From: Halomarina salina
GTDB lineage: Archaea > Halobacteriota > Halobacteria > Halobacteriales > Haloarculaceae
Assembly (NCBI RefSeq): GCF_023074835.1
Contig: NZ_JALLGW010000001.1
Location: forward strand, 1,426,001-1,490,000
DNA length: 64,000 nt
Direction: 5' to 3'
A program made the position numbers and the translations under genes. Under the pieces are notes generated by a model. That model saw nothing but the letters and a program-made list of their open reading frames with translations, had not been told where the DNA came from and made no database searches. Shown piece after piece: positions 7,741 through 16,247 of the stretch. Position 1 is the stretch's first letter. Every line of letters starts with the position of its first letter.

Positions 7741-9687
7741 ATGGATCATTCTCCCCAAAGGACCAGAGCACAGAGTGAGGTACTCGGATTCGTGTTACTC
7801 GTGGGGATGGTCGCGGTGGCAGTTACGACGATAGTGGTCATCGGAGGCGGTGCGATGGATGATCTCACAGAAGCCAGTAATGCCGAGAACGCTGAAATCA
7901 TGATGTCGCAGTTCGACTCACAGGTGAGTGCAGTCTCTCTAGGGGACAGCGACCGGCAGTCGTTCACTTTCAGTGGGGATGGCTCAGCAAGTGTTGATGA
8001 GGGTGCAGGAACGATCACCGTCACACAGATCGGCTGTGGGTCGTGCTCACAGGAGATTCTCCACACACATCTCGGTGCGGTCAAGTATATGACTGGGTCG
8101 ACGACAGTTGCCTATCAGGGTGGGGGCGTCTGGCGAACGGACGGTCAGCACACAAGGATGGTTTCGCCACCGGAGTTCCACTACACGTGGCGGAATGACC
8201 CTTCCTCAAACCCGACGCTGACCTTCCCTGTCGTCAGTATCACTGGCTCTGAGCCCCTCTCGGGACCTGCAACGATTTCGAAGACCAACTCGAAATCGCT
8301 GTTCCCGGGCGACGACGCTGCGCAGACCAATCCCCTTTCATCGGGAAGCATTGAGGTCGTCATTCAGAGCGAGTACTACGAAGGCTGGGCAACGTATTTC
8401 GAGGAACGGACGAGTGCAGAAAGCGTAGACGTCGACGATGAAAAGCAATTAGTCACAGTCATTCTCTCGGTACCGAATAAGAGTCGGGAAGTCGCCGACG
8501 GCATCGCAACCGCTGACCCGACGCTCAAGATTCAGGGAAGCGGCGGCGTCGACAGCTATGACTCCTCGGTAGGCTCCTATGCCGCGACGAAAGGGGAGGA
8601 GGGCAGTGTCTTTGTCGGGAACGGGCTGAAATACTCCGGAGGGAGCACAATCAAAGGCGACATGCGCATTAACGGTGATTTCGATGCCGGTGGCGGTATC
8701 GATGTCACTGGCCGTCTCATCGTCAACGGCGATGTCACATTCGGTGGCGGGTCGAAAATCGACAACGAGGTCATTGCCGATGGCGACCTCACGTTCTATG
8801 GGAATTCTATCAACGCCCCTGTGACCATCGCCGGGGACATCTACACGAAAGGCGGTTCCAATGTGAATGGGGAGATTACTGCCGGTGGCGACTTCGATTG
8901 GGACGGGAATAGCATCAACGACAATGTCTACCTCGGTGGTGCGTTCAATCCTAAGAGCTGGAACGAGCCACCGGCTGGGACGGTCCACGAACACTACGCT
9001 GCGCTTGACCTCAGCGCAGTCGATGAGGCAGCTGACCTCACGCCTCCTGAGATGACTGCAATTGACCCGACGATTGAGGCACGTGTCGATGCCTACCGGG
9101 CGACAAACGACAACACAGGGTCAGATGCCAGTCGCATCGAGGCAGGGCACTGTGCAGATGGGTACTCGTCGTGCACGCTCACAGCGGGAACGTACTATTT
9201 CGACGACTTCGAGTTGCAGAACGACGACATCACGTTCGACACGAGTGATGGACCGATCTACATCGCTGTTGATGGCGAAGTTAGCTCTACAGGATCGGCG
9301 AGCGTTCAAATCACGGGATCTGACCGGGTCCACCTCTACACGACCGGCGACACCAAGGTAACGAGTGGGACGACCTGGAAGAGCGATGACTCACGTGGTG
9401 ACCATCTCTGGCTGTATGGGTCGAGTAGTTCGACGGTGAAGATTTCGGGTGGAGCCACCTTCTATGGCGTCGTCTACGCCCCAAGTAACGAGGACATTAC
9501 CGTCACTGGTGGCTCGGATGTCTATGGCGCGCTCGTTGGGAGCGCAAGTAAGGTCACTGGGGACTCGGCAGTCCACTACGATATCGTGTTAAAAGATCAG
9601 AAACCGGACCTCGTTGGTGGTGGTGGCGTTCCGCTGACGTACCTCCACATTAGCCACAATGAAGTCGTTGTCAAGAACGCAAACTGA
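7741..9687 (+). CDS. Large pilin-like surface protein with repeated beta domain (DUF7289-type)
   Basis: A 648-residue protein. The N-terminus (RAQSEVLGFVLLVGMVAVAVTTIVVIGGG) is a class III pilin-like signal and membrane anchor. The middle (about residues 290-400) is a bactofilin-like stretch of short repeated turns built on G-D-(I/F/L)-x-x-x-G-(G/N)-S, as in KGDMRINGDFDAGG, NGDVTFGGGSK, DGDLTFYGNS and AGDIYTKGGSN, suggesting a right-handed beta-solenoid. The C-terminal 170 residues form a further beta domain ending in VYGALVGSASKVTG. This fits a cell-surface scaffold or adhesin carried on a pilin anchor; assembly into a filament is inference. Codon use is visibly less GC-rich than in the genes before it, marking the start of the island. 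Confidence 0.75.
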   Translation: MDHSPQRTRAQSEVLGFVLLVGMVAVAVTTIVVIGGGAMDDLTEASNAENAEIMMSQFDSQVSAVSLGDSDRQSFTFSGDGSASVDEGAGTITVTQIGCGSCSQEILHTHLGAVKYMTGSTTVAYQGGGVWRTDGQHTRMVSPPEFHYTWRNDPSSNPTLTFPVVSITGSEPLSGPATISKTNSKSLFPGDDAAQTNPLSSGSIEVVIQSEYYEGWATYFEERTSAESVDVDDEKQLVTVILSVPNKSREVADGIATADPTLKIQGSGGVDSYDSSVGSYAATKGEEGSVFVGNGLKYSGGSTIKGDMRINGDFDAGGGIDVTGRLIVNGDVTFGGGSKIDNEVIADGDLTFYGNSINAPVTIAGDIYTKGGSNVNGEITAGGDFDWDGNSINDNVYLGGAFNPKSWNEPPAGTVHEHYAALDLSAVDEAADLTPPEMTAIDPTIEARVDAYRATNDNTGSDASRIEAGHCADGYSSCTLTAGTYYFDDFELQNDDITFDTSDGPIYIAVDGEVSSTGSASVQITGSDRVHLYTTGDTKVTSGTTWKSDDSRGDHLWLYGSSSSTVKISGGATFYGVVYAPSNEDITVTGGSDVYGALVGSASKVTGDSAVHYDIVLKDQKPDLVGGGGVPLTYLHISHNEVVVKNAN

Positions 9688-9991
9688 ACGACCTCACCAA
9701 ACTCGTCTCCAAACACCTCTCCATTCCAGCCATCGCCAAGAGTGGTTCTATCCACCCCGGCAAAAGGAGTGGATCACTGGTGTCTTCGAGATATGACGAT
9801 AGCGATGTTGAGCGACCGACGGTAAGCGGGCTCGTGTCCACCCTAACCCGATTGATTCACTTCTCGATTCAACCTCACCTGCGAGATGTGCCTGCGTCAT
9901 GTGATTAAACCGACGATTAATCTCTATTTGCACCTCGGCAGAATACGTTAGCGATACTATAGCTTTGGTGGGATAGTCCTGAATCCCATCT
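9688..9991. other. Intergenic region, nothing recognised
   Basis: Three hundred bases with no recognisable gene. An AT-rich stretch (about 9950-9962) could be a promoter for the ORF at 9992. Confidence 0.3.
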
Positions 9992-10360
9992 ATGGGGGAA
10001 AGCATCAATTATCCAAGCCGTCCATCGGACACCGGAATGCAACCTGGCTGTTCTGGCTTAACGGCCGAGACACCAGTCGCTACTCCGCCCAGTCCAACGA
10101 TACTCCCAGCGTTCGATTCTCACTGCGGATGGACACCCTCGGACCTCCTGTGGTTTGTTGATGGGGTCTTTGAGGTGGTTACGACAGTGAATCGGATCGT
10201 TCTCTCGCGCAAATCAGTCTCCATTGAGATTGCATGTGCCCGAGGAATCTACCACGTCACGACGCGCATTCGTGGAACTACATACAACCATCACCAGGCC
10301 ACGACACTTCGGACAGCGTTGGCTGGTGTCCGCCGTGATCTCAGCCGAGAGCAACTCTGA
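9992..10360 (+). CDS. Hypothetical protein (122 aa)
   Basis: A 122-residue ORF with ATG start. The first 40 residues are Ser/Thr/Pro-rich and disordered. The second half looks folded, with strands such as NRIVLSRKSVSIEIA and YHVTTRIRG and a helix at the end (LRTALAGVRRDLSREQ). I do not recognise a family. It stands alone just before the inverted IS end. Confidence 0.4.
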   Translation: MGESINYPSRPSDTGMQPGCSGLTAETPVATPPSPTILPAFDSHCGWTPSDLLWFVDGVFEVVTTVNRIVLSRKSVSIEIACARGIYHVTTRIRGTTYNHHQATTLRTALAGVRRDLSREQL

Positions 10361-10395
10361 GCGAATTGAGTGAAGCGCACTGATCACAGAAAGCC

Positions 10396-10427
10396 GAGGA
10401 GAAAGCCCACAGCTTCAATCGTGGGAG
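10396..10427 (+). repeat. Degenerate IS200/IS605 left-end copy in inverted orientation
   Basis: This stretch (gaggagaaagcccac, then a hairpin with arms CCCAC/GTGGG) matches most of the left end of the adjacent element read on the minus strand at 12192-12161. It lies outside the element's right end and points the opposite way, so it is a relic of another insertion or a non-autonomous derivative. Confidence 0.55.
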
Positions 10428-10486
10428 AAATCACTTGGTCGAGAGCTCGATTCCCCAGTGCCTGACCGCCTGCTGCAGTACCTCTG

Positions 10487-10560
10487 GTGACTACTCCCAC
10501 GACTGAAGTCGTGGGCTTCCCTCACTGAGGGTTAGGCCCACGTCGTCTGGGGAGTTCGCA
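10487..10560 (-). ncRNA. Probable omega-RNA 3' scaffold overlapping tnpB
   Basis: In TnpB systems the guide RNA scaffold comes from the right end of the element, with the guide taken from flanking DNA. Here the right end contains a perfect 9-bp hairpin (10496-10515) inside the tnpB reading frame, and the boundary is at about 10487. The upstream limit of the RNA cannot be seen. Confidence 0.5.
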
Positions 10561-11675
10561 GGTTCCATCTCACCGTTAGGTCCTTCGAGTACGACCTGCG
10601 TTTCGGGCTGAGCCACAACAGCCCCCACCGTCGATAGCGGACTCTGAATGTTCTTACCGACGGCTCGTTTGCCGATGTTCGTCGCACCATTCTTGTCGCC
10701 GTTGTCGTCCAGTCCACAGTCGTGGCACTCGACACGCCCCTGCACTTCCCGCGATGTGTTCTGCGACCCACAGCGCCAGCACGTCCGCGACGTGTCGTGT
10801 TCTTGCACCGGCAGACACTCCCGCCCATCGAGGAGCGACTTGTATGTGAGGATGTTCGCCATCTTCGCGTACGGCATCTTGTGGGTCTTGTCGTTTACGT
10901 ATCGCCCCTTGTCGTTGTCGAAGCGCAACCCCGTCATATCACCGAACACGATGACGGCGTTGCGCTCCCGAGCGCGAGCGACGAGTTCGTTCGCCACTTG
11001 GTGCAGTTCGTGTTCGACCGTTCTGGATTCCTTGTTCCCGAGGCGTTCGATGACCTGCGCTCCCGAACGCACCTTCGCCTTCCCGATTGACTTGCGGAGT
11101 TGCTTGTAGTGTTCACGGACGCGACGGACTTCTGCACCGTGGAACTGTGTGTTTCGGTCGGAGAGGAACGTGCTGACCGAAATCCACTTCGCACCCATAT
11201 CGACGGCGAGTACGTCGTCGTATTCGTCTGCGACGGCCACAGACCGTTTGCAGACGACGTGGACGTACCACTCGCCGTCTCGGTGGACAAGTTCTGAGTC
11301 GCGGATGCAGTCGTCGGTGAGCAGGTGCGTGTCCTTCTCGGGGACGCGAACGGGCACCCAGATGCTATCTCCGCGTTCCTTCTCGGGGTTGTAGACGGGG
11401 AGTTTGAACCACCACGACGAGAGCACGGTGTCCTCGTCGTGTTCGATGGTGATGCAGTCGTTGCGGAGAACGACGGGTTGCTCGGTATCTTCTCCCGGGT
11501 TCTTGTTCGAGCGGACTTTGCCCGCCTGTTGTTTGGTGGCGGAGTAGAGGTTCGCGTCGTCGTTACCGTGAACGGCGTCTTGGAACGCGGAGTATTCGCG
11601 TTCAACGAGTCGGGCTTTCCACTCGGTGAGTGAGTGGAGTTTGACCCGTACCGTGGTGGTGACGTCTCGATGCAT
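10491..11675 (-). CDS. tnpB: TnpB, RNA-guided nuclease family, with displaced RuvC-II glutamate
   Basis: A 394-residue TnpB (IS605 OrfB), starting two bases after tnpA ends. RuvC-I Asp159 is in VDMGAKW and RuvC-III Asp327 in NGDKNGATNIG. The zinc finger is C299, C302, C317, C320. The usual RuvC-II Glu (normally in an FEDL-type motif) is Gly245 here (VIVFGDM). Glu292, in QEHDTS just before the zinc finger, stands where canonical proteins usually have Pro. That is the pattern I recall for TnpB/Fanzor relatives with a rearranged catalytic glutamate, so the enzyme may still be active. The last dozen codons read through the right-end hairpin, so the omega-RNA scaffold overlaps the 3' end of the gene. 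The family makes guided cuts that help retain the element. Confidence 0.9.
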   Translation of the reverse strand: MHRDVTTTVRVKLHSLTEWKARLVEREYSAFQDAVHGNDDANLYSATKQQAGKVRSNKNPGEDTEQPVVLRNDCITIEHDEDTVLSSWWFKLPVYNPEKERGDSIWVPVRVPEKDTHLLTDDCIRDSELVHRDGEWYVHVVCKRSVAVADEYDDVLAVDMGAKWISVSTFLSDRNTQFHGAEVRRVREHYKQLRKSIGKAKVRSGAQVIERLGNKESRTVEHELHQVANELVARARERNAVIVFGDMTGLRFDNDKGRYVNDKTHKMPYAKMANILTYKSLLDGRECLPVQEHDTSRTCWRCGSQNTSREVQGRVECHDCGLDDNGDKNGATNIGKRAVGKNIQSPLSTVGAVVAQPETQVVLEGPNGEMEPANSPDDVGLTLSEGSPRLQSWE

Positions 11676-11677
11676 CG

Positions 11678-12067
11678 TTATCGTCCAGTCTGTGCATTGA
11701 TGTACTCCTCGATGGTCTGACTCGACACTTCGCCTGCTGAGGAGACGAAGTACGAGCGCGTCCACAGCGAGGGGAGGCCGAAGTCGAACTCGTCGCGGAG
11801 GTTGCGCGAGGTGTAGCCCTTGACCTGCTGGATGATTTTGTTCGGGGCGAGTTTCGGGTTCCCCGTGATGAACAGGTGTACGTGGTCGGATTGGATTGCC
11901 AGCCGGAGGATGTCGAGGTCGAGTTCGTTGGCTTTCTCCTCGATGAGTTGTTCGAGGCGGTCGGCAACCTCGTCGGTCAGCACCGGCTTGCGGTACTTCG
12001 GGCACCACACGAAGTGGTAGTGGAGGTTGTGAACCGACGTTCGCTCTCGACTGTACCCCCGGGGCAT
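11678..12067 (-). CDS. tnpA: IS200/IS605 Y1 transposase
   Basis: A 129-residue single-strand transposase. The HUH motif is HVHLF (in SDHVHLFITG) and the catalytic Tyr is in EEYINAQ near the C-terminus. The N-terminal VHNLHYHFVWCPKYRKPVL is the standard opening of the family. Length is normal, with no frameshift, so it looks functional. The next gene, tnpB, starts two bases after its stop. Its hairpin substrates are at both ends of the element. Confidence 0.95.
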   Translation of the reverse strand: MPRGYSRERTSVHNLHYHFVWCPKYRKPVLTDEVADRLEQLIEEKANELDLDILRLAIQSDHVHLFITGNPKLAPNKIIQQVKGYTSRNLRDEFDFGLPSLWTRSYFVSSAGEVSSQTIEEYINAQTGR

Positions 12068-12194
12068 ACTGTTAGATAAAACCTATCTATATTAGATATT
12101 GCGATTTCATCAACCCTCGGTCGGCTATTGAGGATGGTTTGTGTCGTGTGTGGTCGGATTCATCCCACGACTGAAGTCGTGGGCTTTCTCCTCG

Positions 12195-12354
12195 ATTTCG
12201 TGTAACGCCAGCTGGCCTCGAAGAGTTCTTCCGAGAAGTCGGGATGGCCGCTCAACGGCGTGAGACACCACCGCCTGCGGAACCGGATGCCGCCGCACTG
12301 ACTGCGGCCGCAGCGCCGTACGGCCTCGACATCCTCGGCCCCCTCCCGAGATAA
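12195..12354 (+). pseudogene. 3' fragment of a cupin-like gene cut off at the IS left end
   Basis: In one forward frame the region encodes LEEFFREVGMAAQ, then a PPPAEPDAA stretch and YGLDILGPLPR before a stop at 12352. This is the typical C-terminus of small haloarchaeal cupin-domain proteins. The N-terminal cupin barrel is missing; the fragment begins right at the IS left end. The 5' part is not recognisable on the other side of the element, so the loss was not a clean insertion. Confidence 0.5.
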
Positions 12355-12541
12355 CTCGACAACGTGCGTTCTGCCCTCGCACTACTCGTCGAAGTGGTAG
12401 GAGACCCTCCGCTGGTGTGCATCCTGTCAGTATGGTCGTGCCGTAAACTGTCTCGGTGTCAACACACGAGCCACTGCCGGCTCCGCTAGAAGTGCCCGAC
12501 GACGAGAACCTGCCCGCACACTCGATACGCACGACCAGCTC

Positions 12542-13558
12542 TCAACAACGGACTCGTGAGTAGTATTCCGACTCGGCGAAGCCCTCCTCCGACAGATGGT
12601 CTGCCACGGTCGGTGACAGATATTCCTCAGCCTCGGGGGTTGACCCTACGTCACCGCCTGCAGACAGCCACCCGCCCTCGGTGTGGCCCGTCTCGTCGGT
12701 GAACTCGGTCTGGCCGACGACGTTGTGCAGCAACTCGTGTGTCACCGTATTCACGCGAAGGCTGACGCTCCCTTCAAGGATATTCGAGCGATACTCCCCC
12801 TCGACAAACGAGAACCGACCTGGTGTCTCTCCGAGCCCTGCAATGCCCTCACCAGCGATTTCGCCGACGACGCTGAGGTGGTACGAACACTGGCGCTCAC
12901 CCATGTAAGCGCGTGTGTAGTAGCGCTGTTGATAGTCTCGCATCTCGCTGCCCGTGGTGAGAACCGGTTGCTCCTCGAGGGCCGTCTCGACGAGGTGGAT
13001 GTCAATGCCCGCTGAGCCATCGGGATTCGAGACTGGCATCTCAGCCCACACCTCCCGGAGGTCTGCCTTCTCGGTCTCTGTGAGCGCCTCCACATCAGTG
13101 GCGTAGCTCACCTGCACGTAGAGGTCTGTTCGCAGTGGATCTGCCCCCGGGAGGTCCGCGCCTTCGTCCGTCCGCTGTTTGACCTCCCACCCATCGCCCA
13201 GTCGGTCACCGTCAGTGTCCCATGCCCATGGGTCGGTCCCGAGTGCTCGTTCTCGGTTCGAGGAGAGCCCGTCACGGTCAACGTCGAGCTCGCCCACGAG
13301 GTGGTCGACCTCGTCGCCGAGCGTCTCAGGGACCGAAACCACCCCCAGTCCGACCACAATCGCGACGAGGAGTGCGCCGAAGAGCGTCACGAGGAGTGCG
13401 TATCGGACGAGTCTCCGGACGACGCTCCCGATTGACTGTATGCTCTCGCGCCAGGACCAATCGCGTCTCACTACTAGACCTTCTAGGTGACCGAGGCAGG
13501 TAGCTTTCACGCTGGGTCGGCCGGGAGTGAGAATTCCACACGACTCGCAGTCCGTCAC
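12542..13558 (-). CDS. Membrane-anchored protein with calcium-type repeats and an HExxH motif
   Basis: A protein of up to 338 residues. One membrane helix (about 53-75, RYALLVTLFGALLVAIVVGLG) is followed by thrombospondin-type-3-like Asp-rich repeats (DVDRDGLSSNRERALGTDP, DTDGDRLGDGWEV) that usually bind calcium. A soluble domain after them contains THELLHNVVG, an HExxH zinc-protease-like motif, and two other His residues nearby. This suggests an outward-facing metalloprotease-like domain, although the third zinc ligand is not obvious. The first 28 residues are poorly characteristic; a GTG further in may be the real start. Confidence 0.7.
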   Translation of the reverse strand: MTDCESCGILTPGRPSVKATCLGHLEGLVVRRDWSWRESIQSIGSVVRRLVRYALLVTLFGALLVAIVVGLGVVSVPETLGDEVDHLVGELDVDRDGLSSNRERALGTDPWAWDTDGDRLGDGWEVKQRTDEGADLPGADPLRTDLYVQVSYATDVEALTETEKADLREVWAEMPVSNPDGSAGIDIHLVETALEEQPVLTTGSEMRDYQQRYYTRAYMGERQCSYHLSVVGEIAGEGIAGLGETPGRFSFVEGEYRSNILEGSVSLRVNTVTHELLHNVVGQTEFTDETGHTEGGWLSAGGDVGSTPEAEEYLSPTVADHLSEEGFAESEYYSRVRC

Positions 13559-13941
13559 GAATCATCGGCTGCCCCTCCTGTTACTATCGAGACTCCGAGA
13601 ATACAGACAGGCGCATCAGGCTCGGCAGCGTCGATGCTTGAATCGAGGCCCTCGAACCCATGAGCAGCCAGGCCACCGTGACGGTTGCACTCGTGGACGA
13701 ACCCTCACCCGACGACTCTGCCACCCAACCGTCGGCCGTCAATACGCCTCCATTGTGGGCCGACTGTCGACGCGGCCAGAATCCCGCTCAGGATGCGCTT
13801 CTAGCAGTCTACCGACGAAACGCACGTAGAGTACTTAATCACGCTTTTCAGATAGCATCAGACACTTTCCGACGGCCCACGAATGTATATTCACGTGTCA
13901 GAGGGTCTGTCAACCGGTGCTCCACTCTGGAGGAGTCAGTA
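13559..13941. other. Intergenic region
   Basis: No folded protein is supported. AT-rich elements (about 13830-13838 and 13883-13890) may serve the small ORF and transporter gene that follow. Confidence 0.3.
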
Positions 13942-14064
13942 ATGTCGGAGGATAAGCAATCGCTCTGGAGGGGACAGGTGGGCGGTGGAGGCGTCCTCGC
14001 CGAGCGACTGCTCGAGTCACTGGGTGAGTCGGAGACTGGTTCTGTCGAGGGATACATACGATGA
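13942..14064 (+). CDS. Small ORF (40 aa) translationally coupled to the MFS gene
   Basis: A 40-residue ORF beginning MSEDKQSLWRGQV. A strong Shine-Dalgarno sequence (GGAGGA, 13929-13934) sits at good spacing before its ATG, which is rare in haloarchaea. Its TGA overlaps the ATG of the transporter gene (ATGA, 14061-14064), the classic layout for translational coupling. The protein has no membrane helix and no known family. It may be a real small protein or a leader that sets transporter expression. Confidence 0.5.
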   Translation: MSEDKQSLWRGQVGGGGVLAERLLESLGESETGSVEGYIR

Positions 14065-15284
14065 CGACGGCCACAGCCTCAGACGGACGTGGAGAGACGC
14101 TCGACTCCCCGCACGGATGGTTGGTCGTCGCGCTCGGCATCTGTATGCTCACGCTGATATGGGGGACTGTCTTCACCTTCACTGTCTACGCGGACCGACT
14201 CGCAGCCACCTTCACACTCTCGGAACTGCAGGTCTCGTCCGTCTTTTCGATCACCACCTCCGTGTTCCTCGCCGTTGGTGGACTGTTCGGTATTTTCGCG
14301 GCTAGATTCCCACTTAGGCCAGTCCTCACAGCAGTCGGCGTCGGTCTGACTGTCGCAGCGTTGCTCCTGCAAGTCGTCACCTCGTATCTCGGTGTTCTCG
14401 CCGCCTTCGCGCTGCTCGGTATGGCGGGTGGAACTGCGTTCACGATTATCGTCTCGCTGGCTCCGCAGTGGTTCGACACCTACCAGGGACTCGCGACCAG
14501 TGTCACGATGACTGGTGTCGGCTTGGGCCCGCTGGTACTGCCATTTGCGTGGCTTTGGCTCTTCAACCGGACCGGCTTCAGGACGTCACTCGCCACCATC
14601 GTCGGTGTAATGGTGGCCATCGTGTTCGTCTCGAGTCTCTTCTATCGTCGACCGGCCGGCCCTGCGCAAGCAGGGGAGACTGTGGACACAGCGTGGATTC
14701 GGAGGAGAGTACGCAATCCTCGATTTCTGAGCACGGCAATCGGATTTCCCCTCGTGTTCGTTTGGTTCTACGTCCTGTCGGCACATCTGGTCAGTATCCT
14801 CACGACGAACGGTATCGACGCCGGCGTGGCCGCGGCTGGCATCAGTGTTATCGGCGGTGTCAGCGTGTTCACTCGTGTCGGGGGTGGGTTTGTCGGCGAC
14901 CGAATCGGCCAGCGTGCGACGTTCCTGATGAGTGCTGTCCTCGCCAGCGTGTGCGCGCTCTCGCTGCCGTTCGCTCACTCTCGCCTACTCGTCTACGGCA
15001 CACTCTTCGGCTTGGGTGTCGCCCTCGGCCCCCTCGCCTCGCTCTGGTCGCCGATCATCCTGACTCGGTTCGGACAGGAGAACGCGACCGCGACGGTCGG
15101 CTTACTCAATATCTCGATGGCCGGATTCGCACTGCTCGCACCACTGGCAGTCGGTCCGCTCAAACACATGACTGGGGGGTACGTCGTGCCGCTCGTCGCA
15201 CTGGGTGTCGTCACTGCCCTCGGAGCAGGCCTCTTCGGCTGGGGAACGACACCCGTCGGCAATCGACCAGAGAGAGGACGTTGA
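14061..15284 (+). CDS. MFS transporter (oxalate/formate antiporter-like)
   Basis: A 407-residue integral membrane protein with about 12 hydrophobic helices, the two six-helix halves being separated by a basic loop near residue 200 (YRRPAGPAQAG..IRRRVRNPR). Motifs such as GRVGGGFVGDRIGQR-like sequence (here TRVGGGFVGDRIGQR) are the MFS loop signature. The overall look is that of the monocarboxylate or oxalate/formate branch; the substrate is unknown. The ATG overlaps the stop of the 40-residue ORF upstream. Confidence 0.9.
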   Translation: MTTATASDGRGETLDSPHGWLVVALGICMLTLIWGTVFTFTVYADRLAATFTLSELQVSSVFSITTSVFLAVGGLFGIFAARFPLRPVLTAVGVGLTVAALLLQVVTSYLGVLAAFALLGMAGGTAFTIIVSLAPQWFDTYQGLATSVTMTGVGLGPLVLPFAWLWLFNRTGFRTSLATIVGVMVAIVFVSSLFYRRPAGPAQAGETVDTAWIRRRVRNPRFLSTAIGFPLVFVWFYVLSAHLVSILTTNGIDAGVAAAGISVIGGVSVFTRVGGGFVGDRIGQRATFLMSAVLASVCALSLPFAHSRLLVYGTLFGLGVALGPLASLWSPIILTRFGQENATATVGLLNISMAGFALLAPLAVGPLKHMTGGYVVPLVALGVVTALGAGLFGWGTTPVGNRPERGR

Positions 15285-15323
15285 CCCCGAACAGGGGTTG
15301 TTGAACGAATAAGCGGTACAGAG

Positions 15324-15460
15324 GTGAAGTACCACGGGGACAAGCCCCGTGGCTTCACCGTTTAGGGACCGCACCGCGCCCGCAGGCGAATTTAGTTCCC
15401 CTCGGCCTCCCGCTCGCGCGGTCGGCTGGAATCAACACCCGAACGCTCGGTGCGTCCGTG
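15324..15460 (-). repeat. Solo right end of a TnpB element (omega-RNA-like remnant)
   Basis: On the minus strand this ends CCACGGGG-loop-CCCCGTGG (15332-15352) then GTACTTCAC, the form of IS200/IS605 right ends elsewhere in the window. No tnpB reading frame is left next to it. The sequence up to about 15.8 kb carries no gene and is likely the rest of the eroded element. Confidence 0.55.
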
Positions 15461-15918
15461 AGGGTCGGGCCCTCCACCAGCCCCCGATAGTACCCGTCTT
15501 ACCGCCATTGGCGGGTGTTGAAAGATACCACATTTCCTGTCCGAACGACCGCTTCACGTTACGGTCGTTAACGCCCTTTACGGTCGTTAATCGCCCTACA
15601 ATCCTCCGTTAGGTAACTGTTCGTGTCGGCTTCACCCTCGGGGTCAAGCCTTGAGGCACTCGCCTGGTTTATCTGTAGATGCTCAGGCGGGCCGATTGTG
15701 AAAATCGCTCGCCTTCCTGTTCGCCTGGCGTCGCATCGTGTGTCTCCCTTCCAGAACCGCTGCGGTTCACTACCGTGGAGCGTCCCGTGTGTAGGGACAA
15801 TCCCACAGAGTAACTACAAATTCTGGCCCCCCATTTGTCCGTTCATGTCTCATCGAGGCAGATCAACCGCGACGAACCGTCACGTAACACCGGTAGCGAG
15901 CACGCGAGGAGTCGAGCA
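15461..15918. other. Gene-free stretch, probably IS debris
   Basis: No coding sequence is supported. A short tandem repeat of TACGGTCGTTAA occurs at 15560-15592. Another small hairpin-like GC-rich segment lies near 15640. Confidence 0.35.
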
Positions 15919-16224
15919 ATGAGCGAGCAAGAACTGACGGATTATCTTATCCTTCGAGAGATTGATCCACCGGTGACACACGCCGAACGTGAACGTGCCA
16001 GCGAACGGTCGATCGCGGCCCTGGAAACAGTGCGAGATGACGGTGCGGACATCGATTGGGTACAATCGGAGATAATGACCAACGAAGACGACATGGTAAC
16101 AGGAACGTTCTGTCACTTCAGGGCAGAATCGGAAGAAGCACTCTACGACCACGCAGACTGTGCGGGGATTCCGGTGTCACGGGTCTTTCATCGTGGACCG
16201 TTCGTAGACGGCCCGGATCAGTAG
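15919..16224 (+). CDS. DUF4242 family protein
   Basis: A 101-residue protein matching the DUF4242 (SCO4226-like) pattern: DYLILREIDPPVTHAERERAS, a central strand VQSEIMTNEDDMVTGTF, and FRAESEEALYDHADCAGIPVSRV. Members are ferredoxin-like dimers, some of which bind nickel; the role in archaea is unknown. I use the ATG at 15919, which is preceded by a purine-rich GAGGAG, rather than one 84 bases upstream in IS debris. Confidence 0.75.
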   Translation: MSEQELTDYLILREIDPPVTHAERERASERSIAALETVRDDGADIDWVQSEIMTNEDDMVTGTFCHFRAESEEALYDHADCAGIPVSRVFHRGPFVDGPDQ

Positions 16225-16247
16225 GAGAGATCTCACACACTCAGTCT

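Larger units (their letters stand above)
10487..12192 (-). mobile_element. Complete IS200/IS605-family element (tnpA + tnpB)
   Basis: The element runs on the minus strand from a left end at about 12192 to a right end at about 10487. Both subterminal regions carry the same perfect hairpin, CCCACGACT-GA-AGTCGTGGG (12164-12183 and 10496-10515). The right end finishes GTAGTCAC on the minus strand, comparable to the TTCAC-type ends of other copies in the window. It carries a Y1 transposase gene and a TnpB gene two bases apart. It sits against a truncated cupin gene. Confidence 0.85.

Noticed and set aside
12125-12532. Minus-strand frame of 135 codons across the IS left end
   Set aside because: It reads through the IS hairpin and antisense to the cupin fragment; composition is basic and Cys/Arg-rich, unlike haloarchaeal protein.
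15544-15600. TACGGTCGTTAA repeats considered as the start of a CRISPR array
   Set aside because: Only two to three short copies with no regular spacers; the region is IS debris.
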